DNA from: Jiangella sp. DSM 45060
GTDB taxonomy: Bacteria; Actinomycetota; Actinomycetes; Jiangellales; Jiangellaceae
Direction of reading: 5' to 3'
Length of the DNA: 64,000 nucleotides
Assembly: GCF_900105175.1 (NCBI RefSeq)
Contig: NZ_LT629771.1
Span: 2,480,001 to 2,544,000 of the forward strand
Shown: in pieces, positions 26,537-36,193 of the stretch
Layout: every line of letters begins with the position of its first letter
Position numbering within the stretch: position 1 is the first letter of the stretch
Program-made: the position numbers and the translations under genes
The notes under the pieces: model-generated
Told to the model about the DNA's origin: nothing
Databases searched by the model: none
The model's input: only the letters and a program-made list of their open reading frames with translations

Positions 26537-27109
26537 GTGACCACGCTCTACCTGGCCGGCGCTCCCGACGCCGACGCGCTCCTGGCGCGCGACCCGTTCT
26601 CCCTGCTCACCGGCATGCTCTTGGACCAGCAGGTGCCCATGGAGAAGGCGTTCTCGGGCCCGGCCGTCATCGCCGAGCGCATGGGCACCGACCACCTCGA
26701 TCCCGCGGCCGTCGCCGCGCACGACCCCGAGGCGTTCGCCGAGATCTTCTCCCGCACGCCGGCCGTGCACCGGTTCCCGGGGTCGATGGCCGGGCGGGTG
26801 CAGAAGCTCGCCGCCTACGTCGCCGAGCACTACGGCAACGACGCCGCGAACATCTGGGCCGACGCCGCCACCGGCAAGGAGCTGCTGAAACGCCTCAAGG
26901 CGCTGCCCGGGTTCGGCGAGCAGAAGGCCAAGATCATGGTCGCGCTGCTGGGCAAGCAGATCGGCGTCCAGCCCGACGGCTGGCGCGAGGCGGCCGGCGA
27001 CTACGGCGCCGAGGGCGCCACCCGGTCGGTGGCCGACGTCGTCGACGCCGAGACGCTGCTGCAGGTCCGGGCCACGAAGCGGGAGATCAAGCGTGCGGCG
27101 AAGGCCTAG
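26537..27109 (+). CDS. HhH-GPD-type DNA glycosylase-like protein
   Basis: A 190-aa protein of the HhH-GPD base-excision repair superfamily, in the short actinobacterial clade. The N-terminal DPFSLLTGMLLDQQVPMEKA block and the hairpin LPGFGEQKAKIMVALLGKQ are clear. The later Gly/Pro-Asp region ends without the usual catalytic Asp in an obvious VDTH/VPVD context; only QPDGW follows the hairpin. Glycosylase activity is therefore uncertain. The GTG start lies 18 nt after the Usp gene with AGAGAGG upstream. Confidence 0.85.
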   Translation: MTTLYLAGAPDADALLARDPFSLLTGMLLDQQVPMEKAFSGPAVIAERMGTDHLDPAAVAAHDPEAFAEIFSRTPAVHRFPGSMAGRVQKLAAYVAEHYGNDAANIWADAATGKELLKRLKALPGFGEQKAKIMVALLGKQIGVQPDGWREAAGDYGAEGATRSVADVVDAETLLQVRATKREIKRAAKA

Positions 27110-27114
27110 CGACG

Positions 27115-28719
27115 ATGCGACCGGCTGACGCCCAGCGCCTGCTCGGAGCGCTGGCCGGGGTCGACGCACCCGTGGGGTTCGCGGTCTTCGACGACGAGCA
27201 CCGCTACCTCGCCATCAACGCCGCCCTCGCGGAACGCTCCGGCAAGGGCATCGCCGACCACCTCGGGCGGACGCCGGCCGACGTGCTGCCGCCGGAGCTG
27301 GCCGCGCACACCGACGAGATGATCGAGCGGGTCCTGCGCACCGGCGAGTCCGTCGAGGCCGAGGAGCCCGCGGTCTCCGGGCGCACCGACACCTACCACC
27401 TGCACTCGTCCTGGTACCTGGTCGACGAGGGCCGCGGCCGCGAGGTCGCCATGTTCGTCGTCGACGACACCTCGCACCAGCGCGCCATCTCGTCGCTGCG
27501 CCGCAGCCGGGCCCGCAACGCGCGGCTGCTGGAGGTGTCCGACGTGCTGTCGCGGGCGGTCACGGTCCGCGAGGTCGCCGACGGCGCCGCCGCCCTCGGC
27601 CGGCGCAACGTGCAGGCGCTGCGCACCGCCGTCACGCTGATCGGCGGCAACGGCCGCCCGTACCCCGTCACCACCGGGCTCGGCGAGGGCGACGTCGTTC
27701 CCGTCTGGCCGCACCAGGCCGTCACGCCCACCGACGAGGTGCTGCGCAGCGGCTGGCCGATGTTCCTCGGCAGCCGCGACCGCGCCCGCGCTGCCGCGCC
27801 CGGCGACCCCGTCTTCGGCGAGTTCCTCGACCACACCGACGAACGAGCCTGGGCGGTGCTGCCGCTGGCCGGCGAGGAGGGCTGCGTCGGCGCCGTCCGG
27901 TTCTCCTTCGCCACCGAGCAGGAGTTCGACTCCGACCAGTGCCGGTTCCTGCGCGCCGTCGCCCAGCAGTGCTCGCTGGCGTTCGCCCGGGCCCGGCTGT
28001 TCGAGCGGGAGCGGACGGCGGCCGCGTCGCTCAGCCAGGGGCTGCTGCCGCGGCGGCTGCCGACGGTGGCCGGCGTCGACCTCGCGGCCCGGTCGCGGAC
28101 GGACGTGGGCGAGCACTCCGTCGGCGGCGACTGGTACGACGCCCTGGTCATGCCCGACGGCGAGCTGGCCCTGGTGGTCGGCGACGTCATGGGCCACGGC
28201 GTCACCGCGGCCAGTGCGATGGGCCAGATGCGGGCGGCGCTGCGGGCGCTGGCGCTCACCGACCCCGACCCCGCGGCCGTGCTCGGCGGCCTCGACCGCC
28301 TGGTCGAACGCGACGACGCCGTCGAGATGGTCACCGTCGTGTACGCGCTGGTCGATCCCGTCCACGGGACCGTCCGCGTCGGCGACGCCGGGCACCTGCC
28401 GCTGATCCGCATCCCCGAGGTGGGCGCCGTCGAGCTCGTCGACGCCGGCGCCGGCACGACCCCGATCGGCGTCACCGAGCCGCGGTCGACCCAGTCCGTG
28501 CGGCTGTGGCCCGGCGACGTGCTGATCGCGTTCACCGACGGGCTGATCGAGAGCCGGCTGCGCTCGCTGGAGGAGGGCTTCGCCCAGCTGCTGCGCTGCC
28601 TCGAGGAACAGCGCGGGGCGCCGCTCGAGGAACTGCTCGACGCGGTCGTCCGGCGCATGCAGATCGACGGCGCCGCCGACGATCAGACGATTCTCGCGCT
28701 ACGGTGGGCCGGGCGGTGA
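27115..28719 (+). CDS. PP2C/SpoIIE-type phosphatase with PAS and GAF domains
   Basis: A 534-aa soluble protein. A PAS-like domain (about 10-118, GFAVFDDEHRYLAINAALA) leads to a GAF-like domain (about 140-295), then a SpoIIE phosphatase domain (305-530). Metal-binding aspartates are in GGDWYD (337-342), GDVMGHG (356-362) and FTDGLIE, with DDQTIL near the end. Such proteins dephosphorylate anti-anti-sigma factors and so switch on stress sigma factors. No anti-sigma kinase domain is fused and none is encoded next door. It starts 5 nt after the glycosylase-like gene. Confidence 0.93.
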   Translation: MRPADAQRLLGALAGVDAPVGFAVFDDEHRYLAINAALAERSGKGIADHLGRTPADVLPPELAAHTDEMIERVLRTGESVEAEEPAVSGRTDTYHLHSSWYLVDEGRGREVAMFVVDDTSHQRAISSLRRSRARNARLLEVSDVLSRAVTVREVADGAAALGRRNVQALRTAVTLIGGNGRPYPVTTGLGEGDVVPVWPHQAVTPTDEVLRSGWPMFLGSRDRARAAAPGDPVFGEFLDHTDERAWAVLPLAGEEGCVGAVRFSFATEQEFDSDQCRFLRAVAQQCSLAFARARLFERERTAAASLSQGLLPRRLPTVAGVDLAARSRTDVGEHSVGGDWYDALVMPDGELALVVGDVMGHGVTAASAMGQMRAALRALALTDPDPAAVLGGLDRLVERDDAVEMVTVVYALVDPVHGTVRVGDAGHLPLIRIPEVGAVELVDAGAGTTPIGVTEPRSTQSVRLWPGDVLIAFTDGLIESRLRSLEEGFAQLLRCLEEQRGAPLEELLDAVVRRMQIDGAADDQTILALRWAGR

Positions 28720-28842
28720 GACATCGGCGTGGACGGCGGCCTTTCGGGATGAAGGGGACCCGTGCCCTGTGCCACAATGATGTGTTGCCACCGCCACCTC
28801 GCGTACTGCGCTGCCCCTAACCAAGACTTCGAGAGGTCGTAC

Positions 28843-30354
<1,512 letters not shown>

Positions 30355-30372
30355 CGGCGCCCAGCGCACGCA

Positions 30373-30407
30373 ACGGCCCCGCCCCGGACCACCGGGCGCG
30401 GGGCCGT
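30373..30407. terminator. GC-rich hairpin after sigA
   Basis: ACGGCCCCG (30373-30381) pairs with CGGGGCCGT (30399-30407); CCGG pairs further in, leaving a small loop. It lies 18 nt past sigA and 6 nt before the end of the convergent gene, so it can serve both directions. Confidence 0.7.
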
Positions 30408-30413
30408 GGTGCG

Positions 30414-30989
30414 TCAGCGGCCGGCGGGGCGGTAGGTGAGCAGGAGGACGTCTGGGCCGACGGAGCGGGATTCGACCAGGGTGAGGTCGGCCGGGGTGGG
30501 GCCTTCGCCGAACAGGCGCTTGCCGCGGCCGAGCAGCACCGGGTGCACCATCAGCCGGTACTCGTCGACGAGGTCGAGGTCGCGCAGGGTGCCGACCAGG
30601 GTGGCGCTGCCCGCGACCAGGATGTCGCCGTCGTACCGGGACGTGAGCGCCGCCACCGCGCCGGCCACATCGCCGCTCACCACGGTGGTGTTCTCCCAGG
30701 CGGGCGACGTGAGCGTGGTCGAGACGACGACCTTGGGCATCGCGTTCATCGTGACGCCGAACTCACCGGTGGTGTCCTTCATCGCCGGCCAGGCGGCGGC
30801 GAACCCTTCGTAGGTGACGCGGCCGAGCAGCTGCACGTCGGCCGCCCGCAGCTCGGCGAGCTTGAACTGCTGGCCCTCGGGGGCGGGGAACCGGAACGTC
30901 CACCCGCCGAAGTCGGTGCCCTCGGCACCGCCGGGGTCCTCGATGACGCCGTCGAGGGACACGAACTCGCTGACGACTACCTTGCCCAT
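30414..30989 (-). CDS. RibD C-terminal/DHFR-fold reductase
   Basis: A 191-aa stand-alone RibD_C domain protein. It has the NADPH-binding fold of dihydrofolate reductase, with VSEFVSLDGVIEDP at the N-terminus, LLGRVTYEGFAAAWP, ILVAGSATLVGTL, and HPVLLGRGKRLF. Family members reduce small metabolites, and most have no assigned substrate. The ATG has a strong GGGAGGAC ribosome site. The 5' leader can form CCCATC/GATGGG (30999-31018), whose arm abuts that site. Divergent from the arginase-like gene. Confidence 0.87.
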   Translation of the reverse strand: MGKVVVSEFVSLDGVIEDPGGAEGTDFGGWTFRFPAPEGQQFKLAELRAADVQLLGRVTYEGFAAAWPAMKDTTGEFGVTMNAMPKVVVSTTLTSPAWENTTVVSGDVAGAVAALTSRYDGDILVAGSATLVGTLRDLDLVDEYRLMVHPVLLGRGKRLFGEGPTPADLTLVESRSVGPDVLLLTYRPAGR

Positions 30990-31085
30990 GACCGTCCTCC
31001 CATCCGTGCGGTGATGGGACGACGCTAGAACCGCGCCCCGGCGCGCCGTCAGGTCCGATCCGCGGGCGCGTTCGAGGTCCAATGA

Positions 31086-31091
31086 CACAAT
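31086..31091 (+). promoter_or_regulatory. -10 box for leaderless arginase-like gene
   Basis: CACAAT sits 6 nt before the ATG, and no ribosome site is present. This repeats the layout seen at metF, the rhomboid gene and the GNAT gene. Confidence 0.45.
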
Positions 31092-31097
31092 CGGCCG

Positions 31098-31856
31098 ATG
31101 ACGCGCATTCTGGTGCCGTATCACCTCGACGAGCATCGGCCGGGGCTCGAGGTGCCGTACGAGCCGGACGTGACGGTGGTGCGGGAGCTGGGTGAGGGCG
31201 ACGTGTGGGGGCGGGTCGCCGGGATGTACGGGGAGGTCGCCGAGGTCGTGGCGGCCGAGGTCCGGGCCGGAGAGCCGCCGCTGGTGATGTCGGGCGACTG
31301 CATGGTCTCGCAGGCGATCGTGGCCGGCGTCCAGCGCGCGCACGGCGGCCCGCCGTCCGTCGTGTGGTTCGACGGGCACGGTGACGTGCAGACGCTGGAG
31401 ACGACGACGTCGGGGTATCTGGGCGGGATGCCGCTGCGCATGCTGGCCGGCTACCGGCCGGAGCTGCTCGCCGACCGGCTCGGGCTGGCACCGGTGCCCG
31501 AGGACCGCATCGTCCTGGTCGACGGGCGCGACCTCGACCCGCCGGAGCGCGATTACCTGGCCGCGTCGGACATCCGGCAGGTCTTCACCGCCGAGCTCGA
31601 CGCCGACGCGGTGCCGGACGGGCCCGTGTACCTGCACCTCGACCTCGACGTCATCGACGGGGCCGAGCTGCCGGGCCTGCTGTTCCCGGTCGACGGCGGC
31701 CCGTCCGCCGACGAGGTCGGGCAGGCCGTGCGCCGGGTGCTCGACACCGGCCGGGTCGCCGCGGTCGGCCTGGGCTGTACGTGGCACGACGGCGCGGCCG
31801 GGCGCGACAACGCCGCACGAGTGCGGGCGGCCCTGCCGTTCCAGCGCCCCACATAG
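31098..31856 (+). CDS. arginase/agmatinase-fold protein, variant metal site
   Basis: A 252-aa ureohydrolase-fold protein. The metal-binding blocks are recognisable but altered. SGDC (65-68) stands where arginases have GGDHS, WFDGHGD (90-96) replaces WxDAHxD, and LDLDVID (181-187) is intact. The change of the first metal His to Cys suggests one altered or missing manganese site. Substrate could be a guanidino compound, but activity cannot be assumed. Its stop codon overlaps the -10 box of the rhomboid gene. Confidence 0.8.
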   Translation: MTRILVPYHLDEHRPGLEVPYEPDVTVVRELGEGDVWGRVAGMYGEVAEVVAAEVRAGEPPLVMSGDCMVSQAIVAGVQRAHGGPPSVVWFDGHGDVQTLETTTSGYLGGMPLRMLAGYRPELLADRLGLAPVPEDRIVLVDGRDLDPPERDYLAASDIRQVFTAELDADAVPDGPVYLHLDLDVIDGAELPGLLFPVDGGPSADEVGQAVRRVLDTGRVAAVGLGCTWHDGAAGRDNAARVRAALPFQRPT

Positions 31857-31859
31857 ACT
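31854..31859 (+). promoter_or_regulatory. -10 box for leaderless rhomboid gene
   Basis: TAGACT, whose first three bases are the stop codon of the upstream gene, lies 6 nt before the rhomboid ATG. It would allow separate, leaderless expression of that gene. Confidence 0.45.
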
Positions 31860-31865
31860 GGCGGC

Positions 31866-32462
31866 ATGTCGTCCTCGGGCCAGGTCACACCGCGTCGATC
31901 CGTGCCGCCGGCCCTCGCGGCCACCCTGCCGGTCTTCGTCCTCGTGCTGCTCATGTGGGCCGAGGAGATCGTCGACTCGCTGCCGGGCGTCGACCTCGAC
32001 CAGTACGGCATCCGCCCGCAGGACGCCGAGGGACTGGTGGGCATCGTCACGGCGCCGTTCCTGCACGGCGGCTTCGGCCACCTCATCGCCAACACCGGCG
32101 CGTTCCTGGTGCTGGGCTGCCTCATCGCCATGACGACGCAGCGGTTCTGGCCGGTGACCATCGGCGTCGCGCTGGTCGGTGGGTTCGCCACATGGCTGGC
32201 GGCGTCGCCGAACAGCGTCCACATCGGCGCCAGCGGGCTGGTCTACGGCTACGCCGCGTTCCTGGTGGCGTGGGGCGTGTTCAGCCGGCGGGCACTAGCC
32301 GTGGTCGTCGCGGTCATCGTGGTGCTGATGTACGGCGGCATCGTGGTCGGCGTACTGCCCGGCCAGCCCGGCATCTCGTGGCAGGGCCACCTGTTCGGCG
32401 CGCTGGCCGGTGTGCTCATGGCGTGGCTGCTGCGGGGGAGCGCGGCGAAGACTCCCGCGTGA
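31866..32462 (+). CDS. rhomboid-family intramembrane serine protease
   Basis: A 198-aa, six-segment rhomboid. The loop-1/segment-2 motif HGGFGHLIAN is at 67-76. The catalytic Ser123 lies in GASGLVYG, and His175 lies in WQGHLFG of the last segment, forming the dyad. It cleaves membrane proteins within the bilayer; targets are unknown. The short cytoplasmic ends carry no extra domain. Its last 47 nt overlap the convergent lipocalin-like gene. Confidence 0.93.
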   Translation: MSSSGQVTPRRSVPPALAATLPVFVLVLLMWAEEIVDSLPGVDLDQYGIRPQDAEGLVGIVTAPFLHGGFGHLIANTGAFLVLGCLIAMTTQRFWPVTIGVALVGGFATWLAASPNSVHIGASGLVYGYAAFLVAWGVFSRRALAVVVAVIVVLMYGGIVVGVLPGQPGISWQGHLFGALAGVLMAWLLRGSAAKTPA

Positions 32463-32835
32463 ACCGCATGTCCATCCAGTGCCGCCACTCGCCGGACTCG
32501 AGGCGCTCCCAGCGCGCCGCCATGCGGTTCGCGCCGACGGTGAGCCGCGCCCGGGTGTCCGGCCCGGCCAGCGTCACCACGCCATCGGCGGAGACGGCCA
32601 CGGCCATCGTGCCGGTGGCGCCGTCGCTGTCGTAGGACCGCGCGACGTCGCCCTCGAACACCTCCAGTGCCTGGTAGCGCCGCCCGTCGAGGGTGACGTC
32701 GACATGGTGCAGCAGGAAGTGCCCGCCGGGCAGCCACTCGTACACGTCGCTGCCCTCGATGCGCACCACGGGTTCGCCGACGGTCTCGCCGCTCGACCGC
32801 CAGGCGCCGACCAGCGCGTCCAGTCCCTCCGTCAC
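32416..32835 (-). CDS. DUF1579-like/lipocalin-like protein
   Basis: A 139-aa soluble protein with a beta-rich pattern. The LVGAWRSSGE start, YEWLPGGHFLLHHVDV and a late ARWERLESGEWRHWMDM resemble DUF1579-type calycin proteins. No function is known. The GTG start has a GGAGG site 6 nt away. It is divergent from an ArsR regulator, with one operator palindrome in between, so that regulator probably controls it. It overlaps the rhomboid 3' end by 47 nt. Confidence 0.72.
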   Translation of the reverse strand: MTEGLDALVGAWRSSGETVGEPVVRIEGSDVYEWLPGGHFLLHHVDVTLDGRRYQALEVFEGDVARSYDSDGATGTMAVAVSADGVVTLAGPDTRARLTVGANRMAARWERLESGEWRHWMDMRFTRESSPRSPAAATP

Positions 32836-32854
32836 GAGAACCTCCGCTAGACTA

Positions 32855-32872
32855 TGTAAGCAATGTCTTACA
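32855..32872. promoter_or_regulatory. ArsR-family operator palindrome
   Basis: TGTAAG-CAATGT-CTTACA is a perfect 6-6-6 inverted repeat; two of the three next flanking pairs also match. It is centred between the two divergent starts and is more AT-rich than its surroundings, as expected for the operator of the adjacent ArsR gene. Confidence 0.7.
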
Positions 32873-32893
32873 CAGCCTAGCACCCGGAGGGAC

Positions 32894-33190
32894 GTGGACG
32901 ACGCACTGCGGGCGGTCGCCGATCCCACCCGGCGGGCGATCATGGAGCTGGTCCGCGACGGCGAGCGCAGCGCCGGCGACATCGCGACGCGGTTCCCGGC
33001 GATGAGCCGGCCGGCGGTGTCGCAGCACCTCAGAGTGCTCGCCGACGCCGGCCTGGTGCACGTGCGCCGCGACGGCAACCGCCGGCTCTACGCGCTGCGC
33101 CCCGAGGGCCTGGCCGACGCGGCGGGGTTCATCGAACGCATGTGGTCGGCGCAGCTGCGCCGGCTCAAGGAAGCGGTGGAGAACGAGTGA
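32894..33190 (+). CDS. ArsR-family transcriptional regulator
   Basis: A 98-aa winged helix-turn-helix repressor of the type paired with SRPBCC genes. The block VADPTRRAIMELVRDGERS and the recognition helix SRPAVSQHLRVLADAGLV are clear. No metal-binding Cys pair (ELCVCDL) is present, so metal sensing is unlikely. The GTG start follows CGGAGGG. It overlaps the next gene by GTGA and likely represses both flanking genes through the palindrome upstream. Confidence 0.92.
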   Translation: MDDALRAVADPTRRAIMELVRDGERSAGDIATRFPAMSRPAVSQHLRVLADAGLVHVRRDGNRRLYALRPEGLADAAGFIERMWSAQLRRLKEAVENE

Positions 33191-33603
33191 TCGAGCAGAG
33201 CATCCGTATCGACGCGCCGCCGGAGCGGGTCTGGGCCTACCTCACCGACCCGGAGTTGCTGGGACGGTGGTGGGGCAGCGCCGAGGCGGACGCGCGCCCC
33301 GGCGGCCTGCTGCGCGTCGCGATGGACGGCGGGCCGGACCCGGTGATGCGCGGCGAGTTCGTGGAGCTGACGCCGTACGAGCGGCTGGTGTTCACGTTCG
33401 GCTGGGAGCCGGGGCCCGGTGTGCCCGACGTGGCGCCCGGCGGCTCGCGGGTGGAGATCAGGCTCCGCCCGGACGGCGGCGGCACCGTCGTGGAGCTCCG
33501 CCACGATGGCCTGCCGGCGACACTGCGCGGCGAGACCACCGACGGCTGGCGGACAGTGCTCGGCCGCCTCGCGAACGAGGCGGCCGCCGGCCTGCGAGAG
33601 TGA
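33187..33603 (+). CDS. SRPBCC (AHSA1-like) domain protein
   Basis: A 138-aa START-fold protein. IRIDAPPERVWAYLTDPELLGRWW at the N-terminus and GWRTVLGRLANEA at the C-terminus are typical of the AHSA1/SRPBCC group that forms a hydrophobic ligand cavity. It is co-translated with the ArsR gene (GTGA overlap), a very common pairing in actinomycetes. The ligand is unknown. It ends 5 nt before the convergent DUF7455 gene. Confidence 0.9.
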   Translation: MIEQSIRIDAPPERVWAYLTDPELLGRWWGSAEADARPGGLLRVAMDGGPDPVMRGEFVELTPYERLVFTFGWEPGPGVPDVAPGGSRVEIRLRPDGGGTVVELRHDGLPATLRGETTDGWRTVLGRLANEAAAGLRE

Positions 33604-33608
33604 CGGGG

Positions 33609-33827
33609 TCAGTCGGTTCCAGGTGCCGGCTGGGGCTGGAGGCGGTCGGTCTCGTCGTGCCACTCCACCGCGATGGGGCGGAGCTTGGCCTCGTGCCGGC
33701 GGCCGTGGTGACCGCAGAACAGCAGCTCGCCCTCGTTCAGGACGACGCGGATGTACGCCTGGGCGCCGCAGCTGTCGCAGCGGTCGGTGGCCTTGAGAGG
33801 GCTGGTAGCGAGAGCCGTAGTAGTCAC
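33609..33827 (-). CDS. DUF7455 small Cys protein
   Basis: A 72-aa conserved actinobacterial protein. It has a CDSC pair and FCGHH with later histidines, so a zinc-ribbon-like site is likely. The central segment AQAYIRVVLNEGELLFCGHHG is its hallmark. The function is unknown. Its position next to sigA and a type IIA topoisomerase gene is one I recall from other actinomycetes. The GTG start is preceded by AGGAAGG. Its 5' leader carries a 7-bp hairpin. Confidence 0.8.
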   Translation of the reverse strand: MTTTALATSPLKATDRCDSCGAQAYIRVVLNEGELLFCGHHGRRHEAKLRPIAVEWHDETDRLQPQPAPGTD

Positions 33828-33851
33828 GTCGCCTGCCTTCCTGATCGTTGG

Positions 33852-33872
33852 ACCACCGAGAGTTCCGGTGGT
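33852..33872 (-). promoter_or_regulatory. leader hairpin upstream of DUF7455 gene
   Basis: ACCACCG (33852-33858) and CGGTGGT (33866-33872) form a 7-bp stem with a 7-nt loop, 25 nt before the DUF7455 start. It could be an operator or an RNA leader element. Confidence 0.35.
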
Positions 33873-34064
33873 GTCCGTGCATCCGTACCAACATGTAACC
33901 ACCCCCAGACGTTCCCGCATCTCGAGCGCGGGGTGGTTCGCTCTGCGCGTAATCGGCGCGGCTGTGACACTGGTCACCTGATCGACTCGTCAACACGTTC
34001 GGACGGGGTCCCGCCAGCGCGCCTGCGCGGGTTCGGCCGGTGGCAGGGTCTACGCTGGCAGCGC

Positions 34065-34097
34065 ATGTGCTCACGGCAAGGAGGAACCGACACGTGA
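34065..34097 (+). other. 10-codon upstream reading frame before parE
   Basis: ATG at 34065 opens a 10-codon frame (MCSRQGGTDT) that ends in a TGA overlapping the GTG start of parE. A TACGCT box lies 8 nt before this ATG, and the parE ribosome site AAGGAGG lies inside the frame. Translation of the leader could therefore be coupled to parE. It may equally be chance. Confidence 0.35.
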
Positions 34098-36193
34098 CCG
34101 CCGAGCGCGCCGACGCCCCGACCACCGGTGGCGACTACACCGCCCGCCACCTATCGGTGCTCGAGGGGCTGGAGGCTGTGCGCAAGCGGCCGGGCATGTA
34201 CATCGGCTCGACCGACTCCCGCGGCCTCATGCACTGCCTCTGGGAGATCATCGACAACGCCGTCGACGAAGCGCTCGGCGGGTTCTGCGACCGCGTCGAG
34301 GTCGTCCTGCACGCCGACGGCTCGGCCGCGGTCAGCGACAACGGCCGCGGCATCCCGGTCGACACCCACGCGAAGTCGGGGCTGTCCGGCGTCGAGGTCG
34401 TCTACACCAAGCTGCACGCCGGCGGGAAGTTCGGCGGCGGCTCCTACGCGGCCACCGGCGGCCTGCACGGCGTCGGCGCCAGCGTCGTCAACGCGCTGTC
34501 GGAACGGGTCGATGTCGAGGTCGACCGCAACGGCCGCACCCACGCCATGTCGTTCCGGCGCGGCGAGCCCGGCGTCTGGGACGGCGACGGCCCGCGGGCG
34601 CCGTTCGCGCCGTTCACCGACCACTCCGAGCTGCGCATCACCGGCCGGGTGGCCAAGCGCGTCACCGGCACCCGGGTGCGCTTCTACGCCGACCGTCAGA
34701 TCTTCCTGGCCGACGCCACCTACTCGTGGGACGACCTCATCTCCCGCGCCCGCCAGACGTCGTACCTGGTGCCGGGGCTGCAGCTGGTGGTCCGCGACGA
34801 ACGCGGCGACGACGTCGTCGAAGAGACGTTCCGGCACGACGGCGGCATCAGCGAGTTCGTCGAGTTCCTCAGCCCGGGTGCGGCCGTCACCGACGTGCTC
34901 CGGCTCACCGGCGAGCAGACCTTCCGCGAGACCGTCCCCGTCCTCGACGACGACGGCCAGCTGGTCAGCAAGGACACCGAGCGCACCTGCGAGGTCGACG
35001 TCGCGCTGCGCTGGGACACCGGCTACGACACCGTCGGCCGCTCGTTCGTCAACGTCGTCGCCACGCCGAAGGGCGGCACCCACGTCGCCGGGTTCGAGCA
35101 GGGCCTGCTCAAGGCGCTGCGCGACCAGATCAAGGTCAACGCGCGCCGGCTCAAGGCCGGCAACGACAAGATCGAGAAGGACGACGTGCTCGAGGGGCTC
35201 ACCTCGGTGGTCACCGTCCGCCTCGACGAACCGCAGTTCGAGGGCCAGACGAAGGAGGTGCTCGGCACCGCGGCGGTGCGCTCCATCGTCTCCACCGTCG
35301 TCGAGCGCGAGCTGAAGGCGCTGCTGACCTCGACGAAGCGCGGCGACAAGGCGCAGGCCTCGACGCTGCTCGAGAAGGTCGTCGCGGCGGCGAAGGCCCG
35401 GGTGGCGGCCCGGCTGCACAAAGAGACCGTCCGGCGCAAGAACGCGCTCGAGACCAGCTCGCTGCCGACCAAGCTGGTCGACTGCCGGTCCAACAGCCTG
35501 GAACGCTCCGAGCTGTTCATCGTCGAGGGCGACTCCGCGCTGGGCACCGGCCGGTCGGCCCGCGACGCCGAGTACCAGGCGCTGCTGCCCATTCGCGGCA
35601 AGATCCTCAACGTGCAGAAGGCGTCCGTCGCCGACATGCTGAAGAACGCCGAGTGCGCCGCCATCATCCAGGTGCTCGGCGCCGGCAGCGGCCGCTCGTT
35701 CGACCTCGACCAGTCGCGCTACGGCCGGGTCATCCTGATGACCGATGCCGACGTCGACGGCGCGCACATCCGCACGCTGCTCATCACGCTCTTCTACCGC
35801 TACATGCGCCCGTACGTCGAGGCCGGCCGGCTGTTCGCCGCCATGCCGCCGCTGCACCGCATCGAGCTGGCCAACCCGAAGAAGGGCCAGGAGAAGTACG
35901 TCTACACCTACACCGACGCCGACCTCGACCGCACGCTGCGCGAGTTCGCCCGCAAGGGCGTCCGGGTCAAGGAGACCCCGCAGCGCTACAAGGGCCTCGG
36001 CGAGATGGACCCCGACCAGCTGGCCGAGACGACGATGGACCCCCGCCACCGCCGGCTGCGGCGCATCAACGCCAAGGACGCCGAGCAGTCCGAGCGGGTG
36101 TTCGAGCTGCTGATGGGCAACGACGTCGCGCCGCGCAAGGAGTTCATCATCGCCGGCGCCGCCGAGCTCGACCGCGCCCGCATCGACGCCTGA
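34094..36193 (+). CDS. parE: type IIA topoisomerase subunit B (ParE/second GyrB)
   Basis: A 699-aa ATPase subunit of a gyrase/topoisomerase IV-like enzyme. The GHKL ATPase site has Glu51 and Asn55 (EIIDNAVDEA) and DNGRGIPVD (82-90). The transducer domain follows. The TOPRIM domain has LFIVEGDSA near 475 and the metal-binding MTDADVDGAH near 548. The C-terminal QRYKGLGEMDP is standard. Where GyrB has EGDSAGGSAKQGRD, this protein has EGDSALGTGRSARD, the variant wording of the second, ParE-like copy in actinomycetes. The GTG start follows AAGGAGG. The GyrA-like partner is encoded at 58.1-60.6 kb. Confidence 0.9.
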   Translation: MTAERADAPTTGGDYTARHLSVLEGLEAVRKRPGMYIGSTDSRGLMHCLWEIIDNAVDEALGGFCDRVEVVLHADGSAAVSDNGRGIPVDTHAKSGLSGVEVVYTKLHAGGKFGGGSYAATGGLHGVGASVVNALSERVDVEVDRNGRTHAMSFRRGEPGVWDGDGPRAPFAPFTDHSELRITGRVAKRVTGTRVRFYADRQIFLADATYSWDDLISRARQTSYLVPGLQLVVRDERGDDVVEETFRHDGGISEFVEFLSPGAAVTDVLRLTGEQTFRETVPVLDDDGQLVSKDTERTCEVDVALRWDTGYDTVGRSFVNVVATPKGGTHVAGFEQGLLKALRDQIKVNARRLKAGNDKIEKDDVLEGLTSVVTVRLDEPQFEGQTKEVLGTAAVRSIVSTVVERELKALLTSTKRGDKAQASTLLEKVVAAAKARVAARLHKETVRRKNALETSSLPTKLVDCRSNSLERSELFIVEGDSALGTGRSARDAEYQALLPIRGKILNVQKASVADMLKNAECAAIIQVLGAGSGRSFDLDQSRYGRVILMTDADVDGAHIRTLLITLFYRYMRPYVEAGRLFAAMPPLHRIELANPKKGQEKYVYTYTDADLDRTLREFARKGVRVKETPQRYKGLGEMDPDQLAETTMDPRHRRLRRINAKDAEQSERVFELLMGNDVAPRKEFIIAGAAELDRARIDA

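Noticed and set aside
33964-33979. GTGACACTGGTCAC near parE as an operator
   Set aside because: The palindrome is imperfect and no partner regulator or second copy supports it.
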